From Chitinophaga polysaccharea (GTDB taxonomy: Bacteria; Bacteroidota; Bacteroidia; Chitinophagales; Chitinophagaceae): 64,000 bases of DNA. Shown here piece after piece: positions 19,501 to 28,634 of the stretch. The number at the start of each line of letters is the position of its first letter. The first letter of the stretch is position 1. The translations under genes were made by a program, and so were the position numbers. The notes under the pieces are model-generated. The model did not search any database. It saw only the letters and a list, made by a program, of their open reading frames with translations, and was not told the origin of the DNA. The stretch covers positions 1,674,001-1,738,000 of the forward strand of contig NZ_CABFVU010000001.1 of assembly GCF_902150045.1 (NCBI RefSeq), in the 5' to 3' direction.

Positions 19501-20004
19501 CGAAAAATCGCCATCCTGGCTGGTTACAGTGCCGTTGTTGGTTCCCTTGATCAAAACAGATACGCCGGGCAGATTCCTCTTCTCGGCATCCGACACATGC
19601 CCTTTGATCAGCCGTGGCACCGCAGCCTGGCTCACAGGCGCTGCTGAAGGCCGGATAATGATCTGCTGTCCCGCCTGCCGGTAAGTAAAATTCAGGGCCC
19701 GCCCTATTGCATCCAGGATTGCAGAAAGACTCTTATCATGATCAATAAGATTAACTTTCCTGGTCAGTAGCTGGTTGTTGTCAATACAAATAAAGGTGAA
19801 CTCTGTTTGTTTCTGAAGAACGTCAAACACATCGCTCAATGGCATATTCCTGGCCGCCAATGAGCATTTAATTTTTGAGAGATCCTGCCTGTGCTCATTT
19901 CTATGCGCTGCCTCAACCTGTTGAGTGCATAAAAAAAGCACAATAACTGTTAATAGTCTGTGAAGACGTGAATTTAGAGATACAGGGTAACTGTTTTTTT
20001 TCAT
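16576..20004 (-). CDS. SusC/RagA-family TonB-linked outer membrane transporter
   Basis: 1142 residues. After a signal sequence comes an STN domain (~50-105, LPLSDVFDVLQKQTEFTFI), used in signalling to FecR-type anti-sigma factors. Then follow a carboxypeptidase-regulatory-like beta domain (~130-210, GHVSDAEKRNLPGVSVLIKG), a plug with GLNIQN and SLRGRKPLIVIDGVPD (SusC signature), and a 22-strand barrel ending in GINFNIKF. The STN domain and the adjacent sigma/FecR pair imply ligand-dependent induction of this locus. Confidence 0.95.
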   Translation of the reverse strand: MKKNSYPVSLNSRLHRLLTVIVLFLCTQQVEAAHRNEHRQDLSKIKCSLAARNMPLSDVFDVLQKQTEFTFICIDNNQLLTRKVNLIDHDKSLSAILDAIGRALNFTYRQAGQQIIIRPSAAPVSQAAVPRLIKGHVSDAEKRNLPGVSVLIKGTNNGTVTSQDGDFSIKANTGDVLVFTFIGYQTKEVPVRDDDRYTIVLEESSKGLSEVVVTALGVKKEKAKLGYAVQEVQGESLVKAREPNLVNSLTGRVAGLNIQNSTDLFQDPGISLRGRKPLIVIDGVPDQTADFYKVNADDVESMTVLKGASASALYGSIGQNGAIMITTKRGKGKTLSVEVNSSTQLQPSFIRIPNVQTEYGAGFKGKYTYVDGSGGGPEGSGWIWGPKLDQRDPTTPSGYFETPQFNSPIDPSTGKRIPLPFISRGKNNVKDFFNTGIVASNNISIMQSSDKGSFRASASHIYQKGIVPNTDLNNSSFTVAGNYKLSDALTMDARLTYNKQYTDNFPETGYGPTNYLYNLVLWTGADVSVKDLRNYWMPGKEGIQQRNYNNSYYNNPYFQAYEYLRSYNKDNTFGSLNLTYKISPEFSLQFRNGINAFGLNRTYKEPKSYIGYGNKSRGQFTVATQNYFDIASDLIGDYNHTFTERFKIHAQLGGSNYYRNYKYGSSNTDGLTIPGFYNLSNSASPVQSNNFLEERRTSSVYGVIDLEFLNAIYLSATGRNDIISTLPTENNSFFYPSVTASVIISQLAKMPQFVSYLKTRASWSRVSSGTLKDDDYTYSYLPSFNKGTIWNNVPALISGDTLLNNNLHPQTSDSWEAGVDIKFFNNRIGVEATYYQTRDYNNILSVPTSIASAYGSQLANGNVYQRKGVELVLTGSPVRSKAFNWDVVINLSKYRRYLKEIYGNAETFNFLRVGDRTDKIFAGVYQQDPNGNIIYGSNGFPLNDVFSRFIGNRDPDWTYGVENIFSYKNFSFRFLVDGRIGGMMYSTTNQKMWWGGTNTGTVNQYRDDANEGKATYVGKGVVITGGEVIYDANGNITKDTRTFAPNTKAVNYIDYMTNTSNGANNNYNYFSQTFLKLREVTLTWQLPGQWLNRSFIKGANVSFVGRNLLLFSKMPNVDPDPATDNLQTPSTRSMGINFNIKF

Positions 20005-20024
20005 AAATTAGCAAATTCGTTAAT

Positions 20025-20378
20025 TAGATTCCAACAATTTAATAGCGATGCTACCGGCATTTCCCAGATGCCGGTTTTTTTAAGCTCCTGCATGGCAAGG
20101 CTTACATAATTTTCACTTCATTTGTTTTTTTAGAATTTACATTTAGATAGATTGAACTTTCTTCCCGCTGCTAACCGGCACGCGTGAAGCCCTGATCGTT
20201 TCGTCGGCGAAAGAGTGTAGTTTTTTTTCATAGCTCTGAATGTTCATTAATAGATTCCAACAATTTGATAGCGATACTACCGACATTTCCCAGATGCCGG
20301 TCTTTCTAAATCCATGTCTGGCAAGGCTTACATAACTTTCATTTTATTTTGTTTTTCCGGTTTTCAGATTTACATAAA
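20025..20378. repeat. Imperfect direct duplication (~120 bp, two copies) flanking the susC leader and fecR end
   Basis: The stretch from ~20025 to ~20145 recurs, with scattered changes, from ~20251 to ~20378. Both share TAGATTCCAACAATTT, a CATTTCCCAGATGCCGG hairpin, GGCAAGGCTTACATAA and a T-rich tail. The second copy runs into the last codons of fecR. The first copy may therefore include the decayed end of a second fecR-like gene, the trace of a duplication followed by deletion. The segment between copies (20146-20250) holds nothing recognisable. Confidence 0.75.
20054..20081 (+). terminator. Hairpin with T-run, plus-strand orientation
   Basis: CCGGCAT (20054-20060) pairs with ATGCCGG (20068-20074) and is followed by seven T residues on the plus strand. 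It lies upstream of susC, so it points against the minus-strand locus. A weaker version exists in the second repeat copy near 20290-20310. Confidence 0.5.
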
Positions 20379-21351
20379 TGGTGTCGCCTTCCTGGTGATA
20401 AGCCAGTACTCCGGAAGTACAGATCATTTCCATCACGTCGGAAAGCGGTTGATCCCTGAATGTGGCATAAAGACGTGTGTTTGCAGCAGCCTGGTCTTTG
20501 AAGATGATCTTTACACCGTACATTTTCTCGATCCTGTATGCGGCGCTGCTAAATTGTTCATTTTTGAATATTAATATATTGTTCTGCCATCCCAGTACGG
20601 CTGTGGAATCAAGCGTGTGTTGGTATACTTCGTGTGTATGGTGGTTGACAGACAATTCCTGGCCGGGTTTGAGCAGGTATTCCTCATTTATCTTCTCTTT
20701 CAATTTCACCTTAACAGCACCTTCCAGCAACGCCACGCTGCTTAATAGCTGGTTACTGCGGTCATTTACGTTGAAGTGAGTGCCTAATACCTGTACGGTC
20801 AAAACGGAGGTTTGCACAATAAAGGGAAGATGAGGAGCTTTACTCACTTCAAAATAGACTTCTCCTTCAACAGCTACCGTTCTGCTGTCTTTACTGAATG
20901 ATTCCGGGTAGGAAAGCGAGCTTTCCGGCCCCAGGATTATCTTTGTTCCATCTGCAAGGGTTATTTTCTTCTTCTGCCCTGAAAGGGTTGTTTCTTTCAG
21001 GTAGGATATCTGATGAGACGGCTGTTTGAAAGAAAAGATGCGCCAGGTAGCGATTGCTACCACCAGTACGGCCGCCGCCACAGCTAAACGATAAAGCTGT
21101 ATACGCCTTGATTTTGTTTGAACATAGGTATCGTCTTCAGCCGCGATCCTCGACCGCAGCTTTGACAGCGCATGAATACTACCGGGGCCCGTGGTTCTTT
21201 GAGGCCCCAGCCAGATCTGCTTCACTTCTTCAAAAGCCCGCCCGTTCTTCTTATCCGCGGCTATCCAATCCATCAGCTGCTCATTTTCTTCCGCGCTGGT
21301 CTGTTGGGACAGGTACCGTGTGATCAGCAGATAAAGTTCTTCTTCTTTCAA
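20344..21351 (-). CDS. FecR-family anti-sigma factor
   Basis: 335 residues. The cytoplasmic N-terminus has EENEQLMDWIAADKKN, the sigma-binding region of FecR proteins. A single transmembrane helix lies at ~85-105. The periplasmic FecR domain includes LADGTKIILGPESSLSYPESF and VEGEVYFEVSKAPHLPFIV, and the C-terminal DUF4974-like part contains a YGVKIIFKD strand that contacts the SusC STN domain. It lies 66 bp downstream of its sigma factor. Confidence 0.93.
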   Translation of the reverse strand: MKEEELYLLITRYLSQQTSAEENEQLMDWIAADKKNGRAFEEVKQIWLGPQRTTGPGSIHALSKLRSRIAAEDDTYVQTKSRRIQLYRLAVAAAVLVVAIATWRIFSFKQPSHQISYLKETTLSGQKKKITLADGTKIILGPESSLSYPESFSKDSRTVAVEGEVYFEVSKAPHLPFIVQTSVLTVQVLGTHFNVNDRSNQLLSSVALLEGAVKVKLKEKINEEYLLKPGQELSVNHHTHEVYQHTLDSTAVLGWQNNILIFKNEQFSSAAYRIEKMYGVKIIFKDQAAANTRLYATFRDQPLSDVMEMICTSGVLAYHQEGDTIYVNLKTGKTK

Positions 21352-21417
21352 TTTTATGTCCTTTTACTATAAGACGTAAAGCATAAAAAATATCGTGACA
21401 AGAAGGACAATTTTTTT

Positions 21418-21987
21418 TTAACCTGCTGAATTATCGAACTGATAGGACTCTTTCAGGAATTTGATGGCCCGGTACATCTGCGTTTTGACCGAGTTTACAG
21501 AGATTTCCAGGAGATCGGCAATTTCCTGATAGGTTAGCTGGTCTTCCCTGTTCATCCGAAAGATCAGCTGCATACGCTCCGGCAGCAGTTTTATAAGTTT
21601 TTCCAGATTTTCAGAGAGTTCTTTATAGGTTAATACCTGGTCAGGGCATTCCCGGTTGGCAATCAACTCACCGGGAATTTCCTCCAACGGCATATTTGTT
21701 CTCCCCGGATGTTGTTTGCGGCGATAATCGTATACCCGGTTCTTCACCGAGGCATATAGAAATGCCGACAATGAAGAATGAATACTCATCTTTTCGCGAT
21801 GCCGCCAAACCTGCTGAAACACTTCCAGCACAACATCCTCGCCCTCATCGCTGGGATAAGGTAACAGCGACCTGCAAAAATGCAATAAATTAGGATAATA
21901 CTTCAGGAACAACTGATCAAACGCCCTCGATTCCCCGGCTTTAATGCGGGCAAGCAGTTGAAGATCATCAGTATGATTAGCAGTCAT
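21418..21987 (-). CDS. ECF sigma factor, Bacteroidota expansion family 1
   Basis: 189 residues. Region 2 includes LKYYPNLLHFCRSLLP and ENVVLEVFQQVW-like sequence (read here as EDVVLEVFQQVW). Region 4 includes RMQLIFRMNREDQLTYQEIA and a helix-turn-helix ending in NSVKTQMYRAIKFL. It heads the sigma, FecR, SusC, SusD, phosphodiesterase series and should activate the susC promoter when FecR releases it. Confidence 0.93.
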   Translation of the reverse strand: MTANHTDDLQLLARIKAGESRAFDQLFLKYYPNLLHFCRSLLPYPSDEGEDVVLEVFQQVWRHREKMSIHSSLSAFLYASVKNRVYDYRRKQHPGRTNMPLEEIPGELIANRECPDQVLTYKELSENLEKLIKLLPERMQLIFRMNREDQLTYQEIADLLEISVNSVKTQMYRAIKFLKESYQFDNSAG

Positions 21988-22541
21988 GTGCGCCCAAAAG
22001 TAACATCGGTTTATTAATTACATGTTAAGTGTAAATGTAATAAATTTCAATAATCCAAAATTTATTTGTATGAAAATGAAAACGTTCTCTTGAAATCAGG
22101 CATTCACGGGCCTGGTGGCATACAGTAGGTTAACTTACCTGACCGGTAAAAAATAAAAAAAACTTTAAACATACTATTACATTCGTTTTAAGGCTGGTTG
22201 ACCTACCTGTACAGCATTTGAACTTATTCTTAATGGATTGGTCCGGTAAACACAGGCATATGATATTCAATTATTTGTAAGCCACTTTGCAGACCCGGAA
22301 ACCTACGCAATGAAAAAGTTATCTTATGAAATAGCATTTATTCTATAAGTTACATTCTAAATCGCTGAGTCTCTTGTAAGGTTCAGTGAAATATTTATGA
22401 AAAAGGTGACTTGCCGGAACACGTTCTAAAACTTTAAAGTCGTTGCTCAGCAGAGCGCGGGAGCAGGGATGTAGCTATCTCACTTTGTAACTTTAAGATT
22501 TTACAGTACCAAAATTCAATTTGTTTAAACCCTTATCAGGT
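21988..22541. other. Intergenic region between divergent sigma and Crp/Fnr genes
   Basis: About 550 bp of AT-rich sequence with no reading frame, clear hairpin or repeat. It should contain the promoters of both divergent genes, but I could not pick a convincing pair of -33/-7 boxes. Confidence 0.5.
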
Positions 22542-23114
22542 ATGGATCCAAAGCAACTACTAAAAGAGCATATAGCGAAAACCGCTAAGCTTTCGGATAA
22601 TGAGCACGATGACTTCTTTAATTACTTCACCCCTAAATCTTATAAAAAAGGAGAATACATTATTACTGCAGGCGATAGGGTAGACTGTGAATATTTTGTA
22701 CTGAGTGGTTGTATAAAAACCTTCTATATAAATGATAACCTGAAAATGTTTGTTCTGCAGTTTGCTATGCCTGCATGCTGGGCTTCTGATTACAACGCTT
22801 TATACAACAGGGAAAAAGCTACCATCGGTGTTGGTTGTATCACAGATGCAGAAGTGCTGTGCCTGTCGAACAACGCCCGTGAAGAAGCATGTAAAAGAAT
22901 CCCCCAGGTGGAACATTTTTTCCGCGCCCGTATGACAGGGGAATATGTGGCTTCACAGAAAAGATTACTGAGTACGATGAACAACAATGTGAAATACCGG
23001 TATGAAGAACTGATAACGCTATTCCCTGAGTTGTATAATATGGTACCTAAACGATTAATAGCTGCTTATATGGGTGTTTCGAGAGAAACGCTCAGCCGCC
23101 TGCATAACCCCTGA
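22542..23114 (+). CDS. Crp/Fnr-family transcriptional regulator
   Basis: 190 residues from ATG at 22542 (an upstream TTG at 22521 is open). The N-terminal cyclic-nucleotide-like beta-roll includes YKKGEYIITAGDRVDCEYFVL. The C-terminal helix-turn-helix is VPKRLIAAYMGVSRETLSRL. No Cys cluster of the Fnr iron-sulfur type is evident. Crp-like palindromes lie 1-53 bp downstream, in front of the next gene, which suggests that it regulates that gene. Confidence 0.9.
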   Translation: MDPKQLLKEHIAKTAKLSDNEHDDFFNYFTPKSYKKGEYIITAGDRVDCEYFVLSGCIKTFYINDNLKMFVLQFAMPACWASDYNALYNREKATIGVGCITDAEVLCLSNNAREEACKRIPQVEHFFRARMTGEYVASQKRLLSTMNNNVKYRYEELITLFPELYNMVPKRLIAAYMGVSRETLSRLHNP

Positions 23115-23115
23115 G

Positions 23116-23167
23116 ATGTGATCAGGACCTACATCACGCCATCTGAAAAAATGTGATCTACATCACA
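23116..23167. promoter_or_regulatory. Tandem Crp/Fnr-type operator sites
   Basis: At 23152-23167 the sequence TGTGATCTACATCACA matches the classical TGTGA-N6-TCACA Crp pattern exactly. A related element with TGTGAT and ATCAC half-sites and a longer spacer lies at ~23117-23137. They sit between the Crp/Fnr gene and the NTF2-like gene, ending 49 bp before that gene's start. Confidence 0.8.
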
Positions 23168-23215
23168 CAATTTGCTTTTGCATCCGTCATACCTTGCACT
23201 GAACACTTGAAGCAA

Positions 23216-23596
23216 ATGACAACACAGCAAACAGATGAAACGGCCATTGCGCAGGCATTGGAAGAATACTATTTTGGAGGTAGTTATGAGGGTGATCTGA
23301 GTAAGCTGAAACGCATCTTTCACCCTGGCACCCGGTTGTATGGCGATGTAAAAGGACAACCTTATGCCAAAACATTGGATGAATGGCTGGATGTAGTAGC
23401 GAATCGGCAAAGTCCAAAGGATTCCGGCAAACCATTCAAAGGAGATATCCTGAATATTAAAGTGGTAAATTCTATCGCCATTGCCGAAGTATATGTAAAA
23501 GCGTATGATGTACTCTATCATGATTTCCTGTCATTGCACCATGTCAATGGCACCTGGCTCATCGTTAATAAGATCATGAGTGGCGTCAGCCAATAG
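23216..23596 (+). CDS. NTF2-like (SnoaL/lumazine-binding type) protein
   Basis: 126 residues from ATG at 23216. It has the NTF2-fold layout: an N-terminal helix (TAIAQALEEYYFGGSYEGD), a conserved FHPGTRLYG segment and a C-terminal strand HVNGTWLIVNKIM. Members are small enzymes or binding proteins of varied role. It is probably regulated by the Crp/Fnr protein through the sites just upstream. Confidence 0.82.
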   Translation: MTTQQTDETAIAQALEEYYFGGSYEGDLSKLKRIFHPGTRLYGDVKGQPYAKTLDEWLDVVANRQSPKDSGKPFKGDILNIKVVNSIAIAEVYVKAYDVLYHDFLSLHHVNGTWLIVNKIMSGVSQ

Positions 23597-23597
23597 G

Positions 23598-23810
23598 CAC
23601 CACCGTGGTAATAAACCTTTCCGCAGAACAGGGTAATATCGCACAACGCATCATGGAGATTGCGGAAATGAAGGCGGAAATGGTATTATTGATAATGTAG
23701 GCGGACCCGTTACCGGAGAATTGATCAGGTGCATTAACTTTGGCGGCAAACTAATTATCAGCGGCGGTATGAGTGTGGATAAATACACGCTACTAAATTG
23801 TAAAAGACTG
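23598..23810 (+). pseudogene. Zinc-type quinone oxidoreductase/alcohol dehydrogenase fragment
   Basis: Two reading frames together spell part of an MDR Rossmann domain. The first reads GTTVVINLSAEQGNIAQRIM. After a shift near 23675 the next reads IIDNVGGPVTGELI, then FGGKLIISGGMSVDKYTLLN. NVGG and the GGM strand are typical of the family. Both ends are missing and the frame is broken, so this is a relic. It abuts the NTF2-like gene directly. Confidence 0.72.
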
Positions 23811-24047
23811 AATTTGATCTTTCATTGGTTAAATGGATGCTACAATTTAATCTTACAAATCTCATCTGAGCACAGCGATATCAGGACAATACAATTTCGA
23901 CAAAATCGCACACCTGCTGTACGTTATCGAACGATACACCGGATCTCAAAATGCATGAAATACTTATTGTCAATATGTTAGGTAACTGGCATGTATTTTA
24001 GTCGATTGATAGTCGGTATAGTATCAATTCAAAAATATCATACGTGC

Positions 24048-26411
24048 ATGTTTAGAACTTATTTCAAACTCGCCTACAGGAATATCATCAGGGATAAAGC
24101 TTATTCGATTATTAATATATCAGGTTTAACAATAGGCCTGGCATCGAGTATACTGATCTTACTTTGGGTACAAAATGAATTGAGTTATGACAAGTTACAT
24201 AAAAATGCCGGCCAGATATATCGTATCACCGGCGATTTTGGTGATTATAAAGCCGCGGTAAACGCGGAAGCTATGGCCGCCGGGTTAAAAGCAGAAATAC
24301 CGGTTGTTAAAAATACCGTCAGGTTAAGCATGATCTCAACAGTTCTGCTTGAAGCAGGCAACAAGAAATTTGAAGAAAGACGCGTGTTCTACACTGACCC
24401 GAGTTTCATGGATGTATTTTCTTTTCCACTTGTACAGGGTGATCGTGCTACGGCGTTAAAACAAGAGAATGGCGTTTTAATAACGCAGGAAATGGCTGCA
24501 AAATACTTTGGGAACCAAAACCCGATCGGTAAGATCTTACGAAAAGACAATCGTGAATATGTGGTGGTAACAGGCGTTTTGGCCAACATTCCGGCAAATT
24601 CAGACCTGCAGTTTGATTTTATCATGCCAATGGCGATCTTACAAAAAGCGGATAAATATCCGAAAGGTAATAAATGGGAGAGCTTTAATTTTTACACCTA
24701 TATTCAACTAGCTCAAAGTTTTGACCCTTCTGCTGCCAATTTATCCAGGTTGGTAAAGCAAATGACGCAGCTATTTCAAAATCATAGTTCAATGCAGGTT
24801 GTATTCCAATTGCAGCCTCTAACCAAAATCCATCTTGCACCTGCAAGACTGGGGGATTTTCCGGGCCACGGGAATGCGCAATATGTAAATATCTTTTTTA
24901 TCGTCGCTATTTTGATACTTGTAGTGGCTTGTATCAATTTTATGAACCTGGCTACGGCACGCTCGGCCCGGAGGGCGAAAGAAATTGGCTTGCGTAAAGT
25001 CGCAGGAGCCATACGCAGGCAACTGGTCCTCCAGTTTTTAAGCGAGGCTGTTTTTATTTCATTTCTTTCGCTATTTCTTACGCTTGCGGTTGTCTGGTTA
25101 TTTTTGCCGGCATTTAATGAAATAGCCGATAGAAAATTGGCTATTCCTTTTTCAGATGCCAGTTTTTGGTTAAGCCTCTTGGGTATAACGCTGTTAGCCG
25201 GATTGGTTTCGGGCAGCTATCCGGCCTTATTTCTCTCCGGCTTTAACCCAGTTAAAGCACTCAAAGGAAACGTAAGATCAATGGGTGGCAGTTTGCTGTT
25301 TCGTAATGCCCTGGTCGTCATCCAATTCACAACATCTATCATATTGTTGGTAGGCACTGTGGTTATTTATAACCAGCTTAAATTCGTAAAAGACCGTAAC
25401 CCTGGCTTTGAAAAGGCCAACCTTTTGTATATGCCCACCAAAGGGGAACTCTGGAATAAACAGCATGCCTTAAAAAATGAGTTAAAACAAAATCCACTTA
25501 CCAGAGATTTCGCCATCACTTCTGACCTGCCCACCAATCTGCTTTCCGGAAATGGAAGTGCAAACTGGGAAGGCAAAGATCCTAACTTACAAGTAGTTTA
25601 TCAATTGATGGATGTTAATGAGGATTTTATAGATGTATTTAAGCTGAAGCTAGTAAATGGCAGAAGCTTTTCGAGATCATTTCCGGCAGACTCAAATAAT
25701 TTCATGGTCAACGAAAAAATGTTGAGCATTATGGGCTTAAATGCAGCCACAGCAGTTGGTAAGGCGTTTTCATTTACGGGAATTAAGGGTACGATCATTG
25801 GTGTTGTAAAGGACTTTAATTTTAAACCGGTGCAACAGGCTATAGAGCCGCTGATCTTGCGCTATAATAAAGACGGCGGTTTTGTAGTGGTGAGAACATT
25901 GCCAGGCAAAACTGACGCAACCATACAGGCGCTGTCAAAGATAAGCCAGCAGCTCAACCCGACCTACCCCTTCAAATTTGATTTCCTCGACCAGGATATG
26001 GCCAATCTCTATAGAGGCGAACAACAGATGGGTAACATTTTTAACATTTTTACTCTTATGGGTATTTTTATCTCTTGCCTCGGTTTATATGGCTTATCCG
26101 CCTTTATGGCCGAACAACGTACCAAAGAAATTGGCGTGCGGAAGGTGTTGGGGGCCTCAGTATTAAACCTCGTCTATTTATTATCCTCCGATTTCACCAG
26201 GTTGATCCTGGTTGCCATAGTTATATCAATACCACTTTCATATTATGCAGTTAATAGTTGGTTGGTTGGTTTCGCATACCATATAAATGTTGGTTGGTTA
26301 GTATATTTCACGGCATCCGTGGCAGCTTTGGGCATTGCCTGGCTAACTGTTAGTTATGAATCTATAAAAGCAGCAATTGTTAATCCTGTAAAAAGTTTAA
26401 GAGCAGAATGA
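24048..26411 (+). CDS. MacB/FtsX-like ABC transporter permease (no ATPase encoded)
   Basis: 787 residues from ATG at 24048 (MFRTYFKLAYRNIIRDKAYS). The architecture is a TM helix at ~20-42, a MacB periplasmic core domain (~45-240), an FtsX domain with three TM helices (~285-400), a TM at ~430, a second periplasmic domain and a C-terminal FtsX domain (~675-780). Conserved ATKEIGLRKV-type motifs appear as RRAKEIGLRKVAGA and RTKEIGVRKVLGAS. No ATPase gene lies nearby, so it must use one encoded elsewhere. It is paralogous to the permease at 35491-37887. Confidence 0.9.
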   Translation: MFRTYFKLAYRNIIRDKAYSIINISGLTIGLASSILILLWVQNELSYDKLHKNAGQIYRITGDFGDYKAAVNAEAMAAGLKAEIPVVKNTVRLSMISTVLLEAGNKKFEERRVFYTDPSFMDVFSFPLVQGDRATALKQENGVLITQEMAAKYFGNQNPIGKILRKDNREYVVVTGVLANIPANSDLQFDFIMPMAILQKADKYPKGNKWESFNFYTYIQLAQSFDPSAANLSRLVKQMTQLFQNHSSMQVVFQLQPLTKIHLAPARLGDFPGHGNAQYVNIFFIVAILILVVACINFMNLATARSARRAKEIGLRKVAGAIRRQLVLQFLSEAVFISFLSLFLTLAVVWLFLPAFNEIADRKLAIPFSDASFWLSLLGITLLAGLVSGSYPALFLSGFNPVKALKGNVRSMGGSLLFRNALVVIQFTTSIILLVGTVVIYNQLKFVKDRNPGFEKANLLYMPTKGELWNKQHALKNELKQNPLTRDFAITSDLPTNLLSGNGSANWEGKDPNLQVVYQLMDVNEDFIDVFKLKLVNGRSFSRSFPADSNNFMVNEKMLSIMGLNAATAVGKAFSFTGIKGTIIGVVKDFNFKPVQQAIEPLILRYNKDGGFVVVRTLPGKTDATIQALSKISQQLNPTYPFKFDFLDQDMANLYRGEQQMGNIFNIFTLMGIFISCLGLYGLSAFMAEQRTKEIGVRKVLGASVLNLVYLLSSDFTRLILVAIVISIPLSYYAVNSWLVGFAYHINVGWLVYFTASVAALGIAWLTVSYESIKAAIVNPVKSLRAE

Positions 26412-26569
26412 TCCTCGTTATTCAAGCCGAAGGCTATTGTAATTTTTTGCTCGCTATTATTCAACAACATACAATCGGTTATCATACTTTTTTATTTCCT
26501 GATTTTTGACCAAGCGCTGTCGATCTCTTGTGATATCCGATGGCTTGGTCAGCATTGAAAAAGAAATCC

Positions 26570-27484
26570 TCAACAGTTCGCCTGCCTGAACGCCGATGGC
26601 GTCAAACTCGTCTTCGCCTTGAACAATTTATTAAATGACTGTGAATGCTCAAACCCCAACGCATAAGCAATCTCTGTCACCGACAATTGCGTCCCCGTCA
26701 ACTTCTCCTTCGCCTTCTTTATCAGCATCTCATGAATATGTTGCTGCGTACTAAGACCCGTTGTTACCTTTAATAAGGTAGTCAGATAATCCGGAGAAAG
26801 ATTTAACTGCTCCGCCAGATGATGAACCGTAGGCAACCCATTTTGTAAAATCGGCTGCTCAAAATATTCATTCAATAGCGCCTCCAATCTTTCTAATACC
26901 CGGTGATTACTTACCTCCCGTGTCAGAAACTGCCGGTTGTAAAACCGCTCCGCATAATTCAATAATACCTCAATCTGCGAAGCAATAATCTTCGGACTGA
27001 ATTTATCAATAACAGATAGGTATTCCTGCCGGATCGTTTGCACAATTCCATTAAGAATATCCTCTTCCTTCTCCAAAAGAAACAACGCCTCCCGCACAGA
27101 ATACCCAAAGTATTTATACTTCCTGATACTTTGGGCCAATGGCAGATTCCAGAATAAATCAGGATGCACCAGCAACATCCATCCCGACTTCCCCGGGGCA
27201 TCCGTATTCACCTCTACCTTAAACACCTGCCCGGGTGCTATAAAAAACATCGCTCCTTTATCAAAATCATACTCCTGCTGACCGTAAATAATCCTGGCAT
27301 CCAAACCCCGCTTCAACGCAATACAATAAAAATCAGGCATCCAGCTAATGCTGTTCATCTCCTTTGAATGCCTGCTCAAACTATAATCCACCAAACTTAT
27401 CAATGGATGATCAGGCGCCCCCAGATTCCGCACCTTGTAAAACTCACTGATCGACTTTACGCGACAGACATGATTGCTTTTCAT
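26570..27484 (-). CDS. AraC-family transcriptional regulator
   Basis: 304 residues from ATG at 27484 (an in-frame ATG at 27508 is also open). The N-terminal ~150 residues form a cupin-like sensor (FFIAPGQVFKVEV). The C-terminal region has both helix-turn-helix motifs, with VTEIAYALGFEHSQSFNKLF and LTPSAFRQ. It starts 17 bp after the SDR gene on the same strand and probably forms an operon with it. Confidence 0.9.
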   Translation of the reverse strand: MKSNHVCRVKSISEFYKVRNLGAPDHPLISLVDYSLSRHSKEMNSISWMPDFYCIALKRGLDARIIYGQQEYDFDKGAMFFIAPGQVFKVEVNTDAPGKSGWMLLVHPDLFWNLPLAQSIRKYKYFGYSVREALFLLEKEEDILNGIVQTIRQEYLSVIDKFSPKIIASQIEVLLNYAERFYNRQFLTREVSNHRVLERLEALLNEYFEQPILQNGLPTVHHLAEQLNLSPDYLTTLLKVTTGLSTQQHIHEMLIKKAKEKLTGTQLSVTEIAYALGFEHSQSFNKLFKAKTSLTPSAFRQANC

Positions 27485-27501
27485 AAATATGAAATTACAA
27501 T

Positions 27502-28212
27502 TTACCACGGAACTTCCCCGCCATCTTTAAAGAACCTGCCCGTCACCCCTCTATCCGACTGCATCACCAGGGCCACAATTGGCCGCACACCCTCTGCAAC
27601 TGTCTTGCCCACCTTAAAATAATTCAGATCCGTCTGTGTTGCCCCCGGTGTCACACTATTCACCAATATATTTTCCCCTCGCAGTTCATTTGCCAACATC
27701 ACAGTAAACGCATTCAATGCTGTCTTCGTTGCACCATAAGTCGAAATACTATCCCAGTGAGGACTCTTACCCGGACTCATATGCATGCTCAATGACCCTA
27801 CCTCACTGGATATATTGACAATAGCTGGTGCCGCCGATTTACGCAACAACGGTAGCATTACCTGTGTAGTCTGTATCGCCCCAAAGAAATTGGTGTCAAA
27901 CAAAGCCCGGATACTAGCCATACTACTGTCACACATCCGCTGCTGCATCCCTCCCGAAACACCCGCATTGTTAATCAATACGTCCAGTTTCTCCAGTTCA
28001 GTTTTTGCCCGCTCAATTGAAACAACATCCGTTACATCAATTTGGATAGCCGTTACATTATCAATCCCCTCTGCCTTCAATTGTTCAACAGCCCGCTGTC
28101 CTTTTTTAATATCTCTGCTGCCCAGGTATATAAAATTACCTAGCTGTGCCAGTTGCCTGGCTGTCTCAAATCCAACACCCTTGTTGGCACCTGTGATTAA
28201 AATCGTTTTCAT
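27502..28212 (-). CDS. SDR-family NAD(P)-dependent oxidoreductase
   Basis: 236 residues from ATG at 28212. Classical short-chain dehydrogenase signatures are present: TGANKGVGFETA (cofactor), NNAG, IVNISSEVGS (Ser) and YGATKTAL (Tyr-x3-Lys). The NADP(H) preference and substrate are undetermined. Linked AraC/SDR pairs are common in this phylum. Confidence 0.92.
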   Translation of the reverse strand: MKTILITGANKGVGFETARQLAQLGNFIYLGSRDIKKGQRAVEQLKAEGIDNVTAIQIDVTDVVSIERAKTELEKLDVLINNAGVSGGMQQRMCDSSMASIRALFDTNFFGAIQTTQVMLPLLRKSAAPAIVNISSEVGSLSMHMSPGKSPHWDSISTYGATKTALNAFTVMLANELRGENILVNSVTPGATQTDLNYFKVGKTVAEGVRPIVALVMQSDRGVTGRFFKDGGEVPW

Positions 28213-28634
28213 ACTGCAAATCTCCACAACTTAACCTACTTCCTTGTAGCTTAATCCCTCTACTTTGTATCCAAATCTTTGATTTTGGTAAAATCTCCTG
28301 TGTTATTAGTATAACCAACCAACTCAATTTGTGTCAATTTTAAGTAGTCAAAAACTAAACAAGATGAAAACATGGTTCATCACCTGCGTCTCCAGGGGCA
28401 ATTCCAATGCGCAGCCCTTTTATCACGATCATTCTATTCTAATGATACTGTGACTTTGTATAGCGCTAATATTACCTTGATACTTCGACGCTTGTGTCCG
28501 AAAATTTGGTACTAATAATATCTATGCGTGATCTCCATTTTCCCCGAACGTGATCTCTCATTCTATATCGTAGTTTATCCTTTCATATAAATACAACTTT
28601 GTGCAATAGTTCGAACCTTGATCAGGTATCAAAT

